A DNA stretch of 64,000 bases from Moringa oleifera (Eukaryota; Streptophyta; Magnoliopsida; Brassicales; Moringaceae): NCBI GenBank assembly GCA_021397835.1, contig JAJFZO010000344.1, positions 2,976,001 to 3,040,000 on the forward strand, given 5' to 3'. The position numbers and the translations under genes were made by a program. The notes under the pieces were generated by a model that worked only from the letters and a program-made list of their open reading frames with translations, was not told where the DNA came from and made no database searches. Shown here one piece after another: positions 1 through 12,059 of this stretch. Within the stretch, counting starts at the first letter, position 1; the number at the start of each line of letters is the position of its first letter.

Positions 1-197
1 ATGTAACCAGTAAATTCCATTTTCTTTCATTTTCCTGTATATTTTTCAGCTAACAAGGAAAATGTTACACTTAGTTCCAGACATGTTACTCAACAGCATG
101 CTACGTAGCTGGCTTCCCAAGAACGATTTCATCGTGCAGTTTGCTTACATATGATTCATTTATAGAACCAACCATTGAAATTTAGATCAAATAGGCT

Positions 198-3100
198 TCA
201 ATTATAGGACAATGACAATGTGGTGGTCATAGAACCTGATAATGATCCTGCACTTGCTGGAGCTCTTGGAGGAGAAGATAAGAAAGGTTTTGGTGGAATC
301 TGTAAGGCTTCTATGCTTCCTTGCAGCATCTCACTTACCTCACTCATGGCTGGCCTATCTGATGGATTTGTCTGTATGCACCACAAGCCCACAATTATCA
401 TCTTCCTAGCTGTTTCACTTTCATCTCTGCTCATGCTGCTATGTAGCTGAAATCCACTGCCTAGCTCAAGCTGTCTATAAATCCAACGTGGGAAATATAT
501 ATCGCTAGAATTGCCTTCCCCAACATCAACTCTCTTGCTTCCTCCGGCCATCTCAAGAATCATCATCCCGTAGCTGTAGACATCAGACTTGTGTGACACT
601 GCTCCAAAGCTTCTGCTGAATACCTCTGGAGCAATATATCCAATTGTCCCTCTGGCTTCCAGCATTGACACAACGCTCTCTTTTTTAGTGCATAGTTTTG
701 CAAGTCCAAAGTCAGAGATCTTAGGGCAAAACTCTTCATCAAGGAGAATGTTGTGAGGCTTTATGTCAAAGTGCACAATCCTTGTGTTGCATCCACGATG
801 CAGATATTCGAGCCCTTTGGCTATTCCAATTGAAATTTGCAACAAACTTTCCATTCCCAAATGCTGAGCAAGCTCCGAGTGATCCTCTTTCTGTATAAAC
901 TTTTCGAGAGAACCATTGGGCATGAACTCATAGATCAAAGCTCTCTTCACACCCTCCAAGCAGAATCCCAAAAGGGTGACAACATTAACGTGGGAAGTCC
1001 TACTAATGCTTGCCACCTCATTGATAAATTCTTGTCCATTCCCTTTGGACGTGTTGAGGACCTTCACTGCCACAACTCGACCATCTTTAAGTGTCCCTTT
1101 GTACACACTTCCATAACCTCCTTGGCCTAGTTTGTGCTTGAAAGAAGAGGTCATTTTCTTGACCTCCAAAAAGCTGTATCTTTTTAGAAGCAGGATTCCG
1201 TTATTTCTAATGAAAGCCTCGATGTCTTGATCAGTTTTGGTTATCTGCATGAAACATGTAGATGCAATCTTCTTTCTGAAACCGTATATAATGACAGAGG
1301 TAATTAGTATTCCAATTCCTGTGGTAGCAGCACCTGCTAGACCAAATTGTAGATGAATCATATTGCAGAGAAATCAGCTGCTATCCTCTTTTGAAGAACT
1401 AAATGGCAATCGGCAGCATAAAGTCATGATTGGGAATGCAAGTTATGCACATTGTAAGTATTCCTTTTCATACCTATTGTGATCTTCAGTCTCCAGTTGA
1501 TTACATCTGCAAAAACCACACGAAAAAAGAAAAGACTTTGGTTAACCAAATGGCAGACTATATTGATGGATTGAAAGATCCAAGAAATTCATTAGCCTAA
1601 TGGTCGTCTTGCTAAAGGATGATCTATTTTTACCTAGTGAAGCTCTTATGAGAAAAAGATTTATGGTCATTGGCACTCATTGCACCTGAACCCAATGGAA
1701 TGGTAACGGAAAATATGCAAACTAAGAATCTTAGCCACCTAGCTATGTATTTATAAAGGAAATTACAAAAACTGGTCGGCATCCTCTCCAGCTAAGACTC
1801 TGTCTAGCTTGTTTCCACTACTATGGACTGGTGCTTGCTTGAGGGGTCCTCTGCCCTTAATGGATTGATGAGGTTATTTGTGAGCCACCTCCTTAGCATC
1901 ACGATAACCCCAACACACTGACATTTCTCATAACCATAAGTAGCGAGATGGGTTTCCAACCACTGTCTTCCGCATTTACCTCCAAAGTCACCATATGCAT
2001 CTCTCTTGTCAACGTGCTCCGCTTACACTACTGTTTTATGGTCTGGACATAGGGAAAATGTCATCACGCCTAAACTGCATCCATAGATTTCAAAGTCTAG
2101 CAGTATTCAGTGTTGAGCATTGACCTTGACTCGCATGAGGGCAGTGAAGATCGATTAGAATAGTGATGAGACAAATGACGTAAAAGGAAACAAAATGGAC
2201 AAAATATACAGGAGTATATGAGCACCACAGGGTTACCTTTCAAAGATAGGACCATTCAGAAAAACAGGGTACGTTGTCTAATTCTCATTGTTCTATGGTC
2301 TTCCTTCTATCACTTCAAAAAAAATTGATGAATCTGCGCACAAATTGTTGTGACATTAAATAAGTTTTTCAAGCAATAAAACTTTGGCAAAAATGGGAGA
2401 ATATGTCGAATTCCTGGTGGAGACCGTAACTTCCTCCGTGTTATACCCAAAGCTTTTCCACGATTTGCAGCTTTAACGCTAACATTAAAGTGAGAATGCG
2501 GTAATGCGTCTGGATAAAGGACCAGCATACCACCCAATTCGACAACACGGTGTGGGATGTTTCAGATGAAGACCAAATTTTGGTCCTATATGATGGCTCT
2601 GTTTATTGTTGCTGAGTCTAAAGTTTCAGGGGGGGAGCTCTTCGCTATCCCTATTCCTATCGAGCAACGACCAAGTATTTCCTCTCAATCATCAAATATG
2701 ACCTGCTTGAGCAGAGCCAGTTTGATCTCCCACCGTTTAATTTAAATGGGACCCACCAAATAAACGGTGATTGACTGAACTGGCAGAGAGGCTGCTGTGG
2801 TTTCTGAATGCAGGGCTATAGGTGGAGAGCTTTGAATGAGGCCGGCTTGGCTGATAGAGACAGAGATATCACCATAACAGGACTGTTTCTCCATTTGATT
2901 AAACTTTGTGCAATATCCACCGGCCATGATAACGGAAGGAAGAAGGCATACATACCAGGACTAGTACAGTGTGAAGCATGAGGCCTGTCTGGGCAAAAGC
3001 ACCTAAAAACGTAAGTAGTCATGTTGAATCCACACTTGCCGCCTGTATCCTCGCAGATATTGCACGGACTCGCTACCCATTTCAAAAAGAACCCATTCTT

Positions 3101-3727
3101 CAGCACCTGCAGAGCCTCCCCATGAATCCCTCCTCCAGGCGAATCCACTGGCGCCACCACCCCATTTTTACACTCTTTTGACGCATTACCCAGGATTGGA
3201 TCATTCTCGTGCAGGACCAAAGTCGAATCGGTTTCGTTGTCATCAGCACAACCAATTCTGTATCGTGAAAGACTGATGGCCCCGGATAAGTTACAGTTGC
3301 GGAAAAGGAAGAGCATCTGGTTTGACAGGAGCTGAAACCGGTCCCTTGGCAGGGACAGGTTTTGGATTGAAGGCATACATGAACTGTTTGAGTCGAGAAC
3401 TGCAGCGTTTGACACACGAAGAGATTGGTTGTTGTAGAATATTTGACGAACGATGTACTCGTTATCTGATAATTTAAGAACTGGGTTTCCTCTGTTATTG
3501 CAGGAGAGCATGAATCCGGGGTACCCACAATAGGGTTCTTGCTCGTGTTGGAAATAGAACGGGAATCGTATCTCCTGGCCATCACCGCAGGTTTTAGGCA
3601 CCTTACAGGCCTGGAATTGTGGGTCCACACAAACGGCTTTTCTTGCTAGCAGAAAGAAGGTGAAGATAGACAGATTTATCAGTGGAGACAGAAACGGTGT
3701 GAGAGTCAATGACATCCGTTGATTCAT
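198..3727 (-). CDS. LRK10-like (leaf rust 10 type) receptor-like protein kinase, three exons
   Basis: Predicted plasma-membrane receptor kinase of about 646 residues. Exon 1 (3727-2956) encodes a signal peptide (about residues 1-33), a GUB_WAK_bind-type cysteine-rich domain (CKVPKTCG ... CGYPGF) and a WAK-associated C-terminal domain (CNICEDTGGKCG, CFCPDRPHASHC). A 33-nt micro-exon (1506-1474) encodes INWRLKITIG just before the membrane. Exon 3 (1333-198, or from 1336) encodes a transmembrane helix (about 270-287) and a Ser/Thr kinase: glycine loop GQGGYGSVYKG (~338-348), VAVK lysine (~359), HFDIKPHN catalytic loop (~456-463), DFG (~476-478), APEV (~503-506). HFD in place of HRD is typical of this subfamily and marks a non-RD kinase. 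All junctions are phase 1 and keep frame. The start at 3727 is the first Met before the signal peptide; an in-frame upstream Met at 3982 would bury it. The ligand is unknown; family members act in defence and ABA or cell-wall signalling. Confidence 0.93.
1474..1506 (-). other. 33-nt micro-exon of the LRK10-like gene
   Basis: The minus strand shows a pyrimidine-rich tract ending TTTTTGCAG directly before 1506 and a GTATGA donor directly after 1474. Both junctions are phase 1, and the translation supplies the juxtamembrane INWRLKITIG that leads into the membrane helix of exon 3. Without it, exon 1 could still join exon 3 in frame, so skipping would give a protein 11 residues shorter rather than a frameshift. 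Confidence 0.75.
1510..2950 (-). other. intron 1 of the LRK10-like gene
   Basis: About 1.45 kb between donor GTATGT (from 2955) and the micro-exon acceptor. It is less AT-rich than the intergenic DNA. I recognise no gene inside it. It contains a short imperfect hairpin at 2716-2784 (24-nt arms, about 18 of 24 paired, 21-nt loop). Confidence 0.6.
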
Positions 3728-3990
3728 TTGGGGATCTTCAGAAAGAGGAGAAAGATCAGTGAAGATGATGATAAACTTACACAATAAATAACATAACCAC
3801 GCACAAGCAGAGCGAGTGAGAGAGAGGGAGAATGAAAAAGTGGGTGGCTGCGGGATGTCTTTATTGACTTTGATAATCTGAGTCTTTGCCAGTGAATTGG
3901 GAATCTGAAAAAATTTCAGAGAGGGTTGCCGACACCTGCCAACCAAATCGAGGCAAATGGCCCAACTGGGCTCCTGCACCAAGAAACCTG
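3728..3990 (-). promoter_or_regulatory. 5' leader and proximal promoter of the LRK10-like gene
   Basis: The segment upstream of the ATG has a W-box (TTGACT, plus strand, 3864-3869), the binding motif of WRKY factors common in defence genes, about 140 bp from the start codon. A pyrimidine-rich stretch in the sense strand (complement of GAGAGAGAGGGAGAATG around 3818-3834) looks like a 5' UTR Y-patch. No clear TATA box is positioned close by. Function is inferred from motif and location only. Confidence 0.35.
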
Positions 3991-3999
3991 TTCAAGTTC

Positions 4000-4894
4000 T
4001 CCTACTTGAATCTCTCAATATCTATATGGTCTACCATTACTGCTGATCATTGGATAACTGATGGTAAGTTGTGTTGCTCTTTCATAAATATATAGTTCTC
4101 CTATGAACTTTAGAACTGTTGCTTCATTCTTATGTTACTTATCATTTTTCAATTTCCTTTGGGAGAAGGGATATCCTTGAAAATAAGTTCTATTATATAT
4201 ATATGATCAAATTGATGTTCAAAAGACAGTAAATCAAATCAATTTATTATAAATGCTTATTAAGTTAATAGGTCGAATTCTGACGGATCATCATGCTTAT
4301 AAGTTGAGAATCGGCACAATAAGAAAAAGTGAGTCTCTGATCAAGTCCATCTCCTAGGAATAAGTTGAGATGATAAATCCTAACATGCTGAGCAGATCAC
4401 TAGGCTACTCATGAGAATGGGACAATACTTTTTAGACTATTTATGATTTGATGGTTTGTAAAAAATAATATATATATATATATTAATTTATATTATTTTT
4501 AAAAAAATATTTTATTAATTTTAAGTATCGTAAGGTTTTTTTTTTTTTTTCTTTTAAAGATCTCGATTGAAAGCAAGACAAAATAAAAAAAGAAGATTTA
4601 TGTTAGAAAATAATTTTTTTAAACTCTAAAAAGGAAATAAAGTATTAATATTTTTGATTATCACAAGGTTAATTTTCATATTACATGATTCATTATCATG
4701 ACTTCTCATACTATAATAAGCATGTTAATTTTGAAATTCCAAAAAAAGGGTTTAATTACTAAAATATAATTTAATATATATAATTATTAGACTATTAAAA
4801 ACTAAATCATATTTCATACTAAGATCACCACAATTTATGGTTACTGTAGTAATGTTAATTACAAATCAAATGTATAAGTTACTAACTCTCTATA

Positions 4895-4937
<43 letters not shown>

Positions 4938-5980
4938 AATCAATTAATATAGGGAAATACAAAGTAATTGTTAATTCAAGATTTTTTTACAAAAAAATTG
5001 ACATGAAATTTTTATTTAAAAATTTCAAAGTGTATATATATATATATGTTTTTTTATGAATTGATTTAAGATGATATAATATTAATACCAATTATATCAT
5101 TTAAAAAAATGTATTCATAGAGATTATTTAAGATGATATAATAGGAAAGTAGTTAGCTTTATTATCAGAATTAGTATTGACTTAATTTGAGTAAAAGTGT
5201 TACATATTTTTCAACATTAGATGCTACTATTTTTACTTTCTTGAAATTTATGATCTTTTGTATAATTGAGGTTGATCTATATGTAAGATGGTGATTGTTT
5301 TAATTATAAATATGATTTAGTTTCTTTGACGTTACTTATGTGATAGTTTGATTATTATCAATTATAAATATAATTTTTGTTATTTGATGTTATTTGTCTT
5401 TTGTTTGATTATTATCACTGTAAAATGACAATTAAATAAAAAGGAAAGGTTATATAAAATCATTATATTTACTTTATATTACTGATCAAATCTTTATATT
5501 TAAAAAGAAATAAATCGGACTTGATCTATTAATTTGAATTAAATAGAATCTTATAAATAAAATTCAGCAATTGAGAATATCCAAATTAAAGATCTTATAC
5601 AACGAATTTTAACTTGAAATTTTTTACAAGTATAAAAAAATATTCAAATTACCATCATAAAAGGAATTTCAAAATTTTATGATTACTAAAAAAATATATT
5701 TTTAAAAAATTTAAAATTAAAAATTTTCAAATAGATATTGAATTACAAATTGTTCAAATGTGAGGAATAAACCTGGAATTAAGTGAATTATGAGTCAGTT
5801 TTTAGGGATTTCAACAATGAACATATTTTTAATTTTTCATATTCATTCGAGCTAAAGTTTAATTTTGATTAAATTGGTAGATCAAAATTCGATTTATCAC
5901 TTCTTAAATATTAGTGTTTTGTATAACTTTTACTTTAAATAAAATAAAAATTTTAATTAATTTATTTAAAAATTATTTTA
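4000..5980. other. AT-rich intergenic DNA with an (AT)18 microsatellite and a dispersed repeat
   Basis: No gene is recognised. There is an uninterrupted (AT)n tract at 4899-4934 and another short one near 5033-5047. The part around 5450-5960 resembles stretches near 39000-39540 and 45450-45900 (shared text such as TTAATTTGAATTAAAT and 'gattaaattggtagatc'), suggesting an old dispersed non-coding repeat. Confidence 0.6.
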
Positions 5981-5984
5981 ATAT

Positions 5985-6280
5985 TTTATAACGATTTAAA
6001 AGATGATCATTTTTTATAATTTTATTATATGATGATCTTTAAAAACCATCATAATGATTCTATGATGGTCTTTAAAATCATGAAACAATTCTTATGACTG
6101 TTTTTATTGTCAATCATAAATTTTTAATAGGTAAAAAAATCATCATAATTTTAAGGAAGTTTTAAAATTGTCATTAAGTACTTATGATGGTGGTTTCACT
6201 GGCACAATCTAGACTATCATAGAAATGCCTTTTACAATAGTTTTTACCTATTATAAAAGGTTTTTTTTTAGAAGTGAATG
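5985..6280. mobile_element. CACTA-like subterminal repeat region
   Basis: Several copies of a palindromic module built on GATGATCTTTAAAAACCATC occur in both orientations (6008-6190). The block ends in a T-run followed by AGAAGTG (about 6260-6278), which resembles the right end of CACTA elements (their right ends finish in -GTAGTG). No transposase is present; the left end was not found. Confidence 0.35.
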
Positions 6281-6789
6281 TGCTTCATTTTTCCTAATGC
6301 ACTTAAAGTTCAAGGTCTAGTTTTCCTCTTATTAGGTCAAGACTTTTTGGGCCTTGGCCTTATGATGTGGTCTATGAATCCTATCCCTAATGGCCACCAA
6401 AAAGCATCAAGCATTGTCGCTTTATATGACAAAGCTTAGGGAAATGATCACCAGGGGTTAAAAAGAAAACCAACAAAAAAAAATTAGAATAATAAGAGTA
6501 AACAATATTTAATAGTTTAGTTAACTTATAAAGAAGTTGAGAATAATAAGGAGGATCCACTATTTTCAAAGGTGGTTGGACAATGAATCAGAAAAATAAA
6601 TAACATAATGTATAGGAACCCAATAGAATTTATTGATCTATTAATGTTTAACTTACAAATCATGATCTGAAAGGGAAAAGGCCTGAGAAATAAAAACTAG
6701 GACATCTATATAAAAAATGGAAAGGTTAATATGCATAAGATCAAACATAGTCATAATATGAAAATTAATATGAGTAGGAAAAAAAAAAA

Positions 6790-7420
6790 GATTTGATCAA
6801 GAAACACCATGTAAAGAATTACATATAACAAGTGAGCAACTAAACTATTATAATGGTGTCCCTTTTAACCTTCATGATAACCTAGAAATATACAAATGAT
6901 AAGCCATAAAGACAATTTAGTATGTTAACATGAGGTTCAAAAATGAAAACATAGAGAAATAAAGACACATAAAGATGAATAGTTAGGAGCATAACCATAC
7001 AACTTTTAAAAGGTAATATCACTTAAGTTTGGTTTGGTTAGAATCTTATTAATTAAATGAGCAACAATAATAATTGTTTCTCCTCAAAATTTACTATGAT
7101 TGTGAAACAATAAAAGAGAATAAGTAGCTTAAAAGGTATCTATGTTTTCTCTTAGCAACGACTATTTGTTAGAGTATTTATACCAAAAAAAAATGACGTA
7201 TAATTTTAAGTAAGTTAGAGACGTCATTATAATATATACTTAAACTAATCACATTGAAAACATTTGACAATAACAAAATGTTGAATTTCAATAAAAGCAC
7301 TTTATGGATACTGAATAAGGTCCAATGATTCTTTTTATGTTTTGGTTTTAAGCAATAAAATGTAAAGTGAGATTGTACTGTGATCATGTGTGAATTCATG
7401 CTCTTAAAGTAACTTTTCTT
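6790..7420 (-). pseudogene. Copia (Ty1) integrase fragment, decayed
   Basis: Read on the minus strand, the segment keeps scattered Copia integrase hallmarks in several frames: a degenerate TPQQN-V-ERKH-like stretch near 7160-7200, then text matching the 'FWGEA...LINR-PT' block near 7030-7110, then 'SPF-LYG ... SLRVFG' near 6940-7010 and 'GY-EG-KG' near 6850-6880. Many stops and frameshifts. It lies head-to-head with the plus-strand Copia relic that starts at 7446. Confidence 0.6.
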
Positions 7421-7445
7421 ATTATTCAAATGGAATAAATAAAGA

Positions 7446-9208
7446 ATGTGTGGACCTTACTTTTTGAGGGAACTCCCCATTGATCTCGTTCATTTTTATA
7501 TGCAGAGACCTTCCCTTATAACTATAAAACAATCACCATATTATGTTTTCTTATTGATGATTGTACTCATCATTTTTAGGTTTATATTAAGAAATGTTAC
7601 TCTAACTACTTTAGTGTTTTCAAAAAAATTTGAACTCATATTAAAACCTAATATTGTGTTATTATCAAGTATTTTTTATGTGATTTAGATAAGAATTTTT
7701 TTGATTAACTTGCTTTTAATGGAACAATTCATCAAACTTCCTGCACAAATACTCTTAAACAAAATGGAGTTGCTGAAAGTAAATATAAGCATCATATTGA
7801 GACTACTGGTTCTCATTTGTATCTACTCGTGTTCCTGCTGAATTTTAGGAGGAGAGATTCTTATCGCTACTTATTTGATTAACAGGATTCCAACCAAACT
7901 ATAAACTCAAGTTTATCACCTTCTAAGAAGTTACATGATTGTGCTAGCTCCTAATTACTTTTTTTTTTTTTTGGGTCTTAGCTCCATATGTCTTGTGCTT
8001 TGACCTTGTGCCTATAAATTATCTTTAAAATCTGTAATATGTGTTTGGGTCATAGTGCAAGTCAGAAAGGATATCAGTATTATGATTGAGTTGCTCAAAA
8101 CTTATATGTATCTCATTATGTGGTGTTTATTGAGCATATTCTTTTTGTTTTTATTCCTATTAGTTCTCACATTATGACTAAGTATGATCTAATTTATATC
8201 AATCCTTTCGTTTTTAATATAGATGTCTTACATATTATTTTAGATGTACTTACTTCCTCTTTAAATCATGATTGTTGTAGGTTTAATATTGATAATTCAA
8301 ACTAGTACTATAGTCCTTATTAATACTACTATTATTACCATTTCTACGACTAACATAGCAACTTCTAACATTATGGATCATTAATTGTTGCTACCACAAT
8401 ATCTTCGTAAGTCATCTAAACTCTTAAACCTTATTTACTCTTGTTATTCCAATTCTTTTGTTTCTTTTTTTAGCCTTTATTCATTGTCCTTCTAATCCTC
8501 TACACTATAATGAAGTAGCTCCTAATCTTTTTTGGCAATAACTTATGGTTAAAAAATTTAATACTTTGCATCAAACTTCAAATCGAGACTTAGTGCCTCT
8601 TTTTACTAGGTAATTAAGCATGCAATAGGAACATATTGGGTTAATAAATTCAAAACCAAGTCTAATGGGCCTATTGAGAAGTTTAAAAGTTGACTAGTTG
8701 CTAAAAGTTATTCTCAAGAGTGTGGTTTGGATTTTGAGGAGACTTTTACCCTTATTGCAGAGGTGATTATAGTTCATACTCTCACTACTGTTGTCTCTGT
8801 TCGTGGATGGTACATTTTTAAGATGGATATTAAAAATGCATTTTTGAATGTGATTTTCAAGAAAAAATTTATATGTTATTCTCTCTTAGTGTTCCTCATA
8901 ATCTTAGTGAAGGTTTCAAGCTTCAAAAACCTTTTTGTGGTCTTAAATAAACACCTCGAGCATAGTTTGAAAAATTTTCTTCTTTAATTATCTCACTTAG
9001 TTTTTATTCAAACTATCATAGTTTGGTTTTGTTTTTCAAGTATAGTTATGTTTCTGCTTTCTTTATGCATTGATAATATAATTATCACTTGTGATGACTT
9101 GATTGACTGTAAAGCTAAAGTAAGAGATAGCATGTCATTTTGCAATTGAAAGATTTGGGATCACCATGTTGCTTTATGGAATTGAAGTTACCTTTTTTCT
9201 AAAAGGTT
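7446..9208 (+). pseudogene. Copia (Ty1) retrotransposon pol relic: integrase and N-terminal reverse transcriptase
   Basis: The plus strand shows, in order: integrase core remnants from 7446; 'NGTIHQTS' and 'KQNGVAES' near 7720-7790; 'AYLINRIPT'-like text near 7870-7900; the 'VFVGYGASQKGYQYYD' type motif near 8040-8090; reverse transcriptase blocks from about 8630, including 'GLDFEETF' (~8725), 'VRGWYIFKMDIKNAFLN' (~8800-8850) and a degenerate YVDD-like region reading 'LCIDNIIIT' (~9060-9095). Frame changes and stops throughout; not functional. The relic is cut at about 9210 by an unrelated insertion and continues from about 10920. Confidence 0.8.
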
Positions 9209-9210
9209 AT

Positions 9211-10819
9211 TGTAAACACCTAATTTTACCTAAGGATAGTTCCTAGTTGGTATGAAGAGGGTAAAGAGAAATTTCCTTAAAGGTAAAAAATGAAATGGTC
9301 AACATGATGGGCAGGTTTGGTATGATCAATTCTATTGATCACACGGGTTCAACTTGATATTGAATAAGTTAGCAAAGTGATCAGTAATGCTTTTTAGTGA
9401 TCAAAATATAGTCTAGCATGTAGTTTAGCTAGTCCAATTATGGTTGAATAAGGTTTAGTAGTGAATAGTAGTGATCAGCAAATGATCAGCCTGGGGTAGA
9501 ACAGTGCAACTTAATATTCAAAAAAATTTAAACTAGTGTTTAGTATGGTTGGTATAACTAATCAACAAGGGATTAGCCCAAGTATTTCATTAGTCATAGG
9601 TGATTAGAAAACAATTCAGCCTAGTACATTCATCATCCTAGCTAAATAATATTTATTCTGGTTTGGCTTAATTGATAAGATATTCAACAAGGACTGAAAC
9701 ACCAGAGTTTTCATTAAAAAAAATACTATGTTTCATTAAGAAAAAGAAGTACAAAGGGAGATCAGCTGTAGAGAAAAAAGAAGAGAGAAAAATAAAAATG
9801 CATAAATCTATGGCTTAGCAGGGCTGTTCCTTTATAGAACCACTGCGTTGTTTAATAAAGGATTTTGGACTAGTTGCAAACTTTAACATAGGTAGCTACT
9901 AGATAATCAGCTCTATGTATTTTGGAGCTGAAAATGACATTAGAATAGTTAATCAAGCATTAGAGGTATAACAAACGCAGGAAAATTGACTTTCATTTCA
10001 AACTAAAAGGATCGGTTCTTGGATTGATTATTCCCATGTGTTCTAATCTACATCAAATCAAAGAAAAATATGAAGAATTTAATAGACAATAAGCATACTT
10101 GGAGTAAAACAATGATGATTTCATGTTTCAGTTAAATTAGGGTTTAGAGAATAAGAACAAAGAAAAAAAAAAGGGAAAGAAGAAGAAGAAATAGGTGATA
10201 TTGCTTTTGCATTTTAGGTATTTTTAGAAATAAAAAATAAAAATGAATAAACTTTTATTATTATAAGCTTTAGCAATACTTTGAATCTTTGTGTTTAGTT
10301 TTTGCTTTATGATAATAACTTGACATCTGATATTATTTTTATGACCATAATGAGTTTTATGATATTTTTCAAAATAATTTCAATAAAGTTTGTTTTCCTT
10401 TGCATCATCAATTTGCATATTCCTGATTTGAGAATAAAAAGCCAAGCAATGACGAAATTACTCCATTTTCCCAAAAATTGTTTTCAAAATGTGTGGAATG
10501 AAAACGATGGTGAAGCTCCAATATTTTTCAAAAACACCACTCACATGCATTTGTAAATATCAAATTGTAAACAAAGAATTCCTTTTCAAAATCATAATTT
10601 GTTTTAGAACCTAAAAAATACTTTTGTTTAATAGGTACCAATTCTAAGAGTCGTAGAGGTGCTAATCCTTACCACATGTAATCAACTCCCGAGCTTTTTT
10701 CTTTAAAAGTTAGATCAATATCTTTCTCTCTATTTATTTTTACTATCCATTTTTTGTTTTTGATAATAAATGAAACTCGTGGCCAATCACATTGTATAAA
10801 AGATGGGTGACAATCCTTT
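9211..10819. mobile_element. LTR-like insertion inside the Copia relic
   Basis: This ~1.6 kb block separates Copia reverse-transcriptase sequence from its continuation. It starts TGTAAACACC, like many plant LTRs. Near 10640-10815 it carries 'GGTACCAA ... ATCAACTCCCGAGC ... GATGGGTGACAATCC', text I associate with the 3' part of plant Gypsy LTRs. The pentamer GTTAT stands just before it (9206-9210) and again at 10820-10824, a possible target-site duplication, but a terminal CA is not evident. No coding sequence is recognised, so a solo LTR is the best guess. Confidence 0.4.
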
Positions 10820-10919
10820 GTTATTATTATTGTTATTATTTTCTCAATATTTTAAAGGAAAGAATTTTCCTTTTTCATTTCACTTTAAAAGTTTCCTCGT
10901 CATGAAGATCCTGTTGTAA

Positions 10920-11660
10920 TAATTATCTTCTCTGTTGAATTAAATGCAAAGTTGATTTTTTTAAGCATGTTTGTCTTTTTGCATACTCTTTTTTAACTTA
11001 ATGCTCATTGTCATTCCTTCCGATGGTCTTCCTTTTCATTTGGATCCCACTTTGTATTGTGTTGTTGTTGGTAGCTTGGTTTATCTCAGTATCACTTGTC
11101 TAGACACTGAATATGTTGTCCACTAGACACTGAATATGTTGTCCACATAGTTAGTCAATTTATTGCTTTACCTGCTATAGTTCATTTGCTTGTTATTTTT
11201 TATATTTTGAGGTAGCTTGGGGTATTCACTTTAGAGCCTTTTATTTTTATATAATTCATCATTGGAGTTGTGTGCGTATCTTGATGCCACTTTGGCTAAT
11301 ATTCTATGGATTGTAAATAATCTGCTAGATTTTCTTAATTTTCTTTTTTAGAATTCTTTCATTTCTTGCAAAAGCGAGAACAAGATGTTGTTTCTATGTC
11401 TTTCACAAAGGCAAAATATTTTGCTATAACTTCTACCACTTATGAGATAGTTTGGTTTTGTTGATTACTTTTAAAAAAATGAAACTTTTTCATTCTTAAC
11501 CCACTATATGTATTGTGATGATGTACTATTCAAATTACACCAATTCAATATTCCATGTGCAAACTCATTATCAGATTGCCACTACGGCATTGCATGTTTT
11601 CCTCTATGTAGATTACTGATTTATTTACCGAATCGTACTTGATTTTGTGTTTTCTTCATT
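10920..11660 (+). pseudogene. Copia relic, continuation: C-terminal reverse transcriptase and RNase H
   Basis: Sequence continuing the interrupted Copia element: 'PVELNAKL'-like (~10925-10950), a 'DPTLY' and 'VGSLVYLS' block (~11045-11095), 'IVSQF-A-PAIVHL' (~11145-11190), 'SSLELCAYLDATLA' (~11255-11300) matching the RNase H ELCAYSDADWA block, and text resembling KSKKQD-VSRSS-AEYRA near 11365-11440. Decayed, with stops. A perfect 23-bp tandem duplication lies at 11101-11146. Confidence 0.7.
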
Positions 11661-12000
11661 TTTTATTTTGCAAACTATTAATGCTTCTTATAGTTACATT
11701 GTGAATTTGAGAGAAATATTAGATTAGATCATATTTACTATATTTTTATGTTTAAACATCAAAATAGATTAGTGTTTATTTTATTAGAGTAGTTTACTGT
11801 TATTCAAATACAATTCTTTATAAGCCTATATAGTCCCTAGTTAATGCTGTCTTGTTATTAAGTTATAAAAATAATTTAAAAAAACCTAATCTTCTTCTTA
11901 TTTTCATATTTTGTTCTTTAATCTTTACAGTGGAAACTCTATAAGCTGATAACCAACAGTTCAAATAATCCAAGCTAGACTAAATTTAGATTAACCATAA
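11660..12000. other. AT-rich spacer, no gene seen
   Basis: Lies between the Copia relic and the hAT-like element. No coding signal, RNA gene or repeat boundary was recognised. Confidence 0.5.
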
Positions 12001-12059
12001 TTTTTGTGTTATGAGCCGAAACAAGTTAGGGCTAATCTTGCAATTTTGAGGGCTTGAGG

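Noticed and set aside
3728..3982. N-terminal extension of the LRK10-like protein to an upstream Met at 3982
   Set aside because: It would place 85 residues before the signal peptide, has no family-like sequence, and 3727 gives the normal N-terminus.
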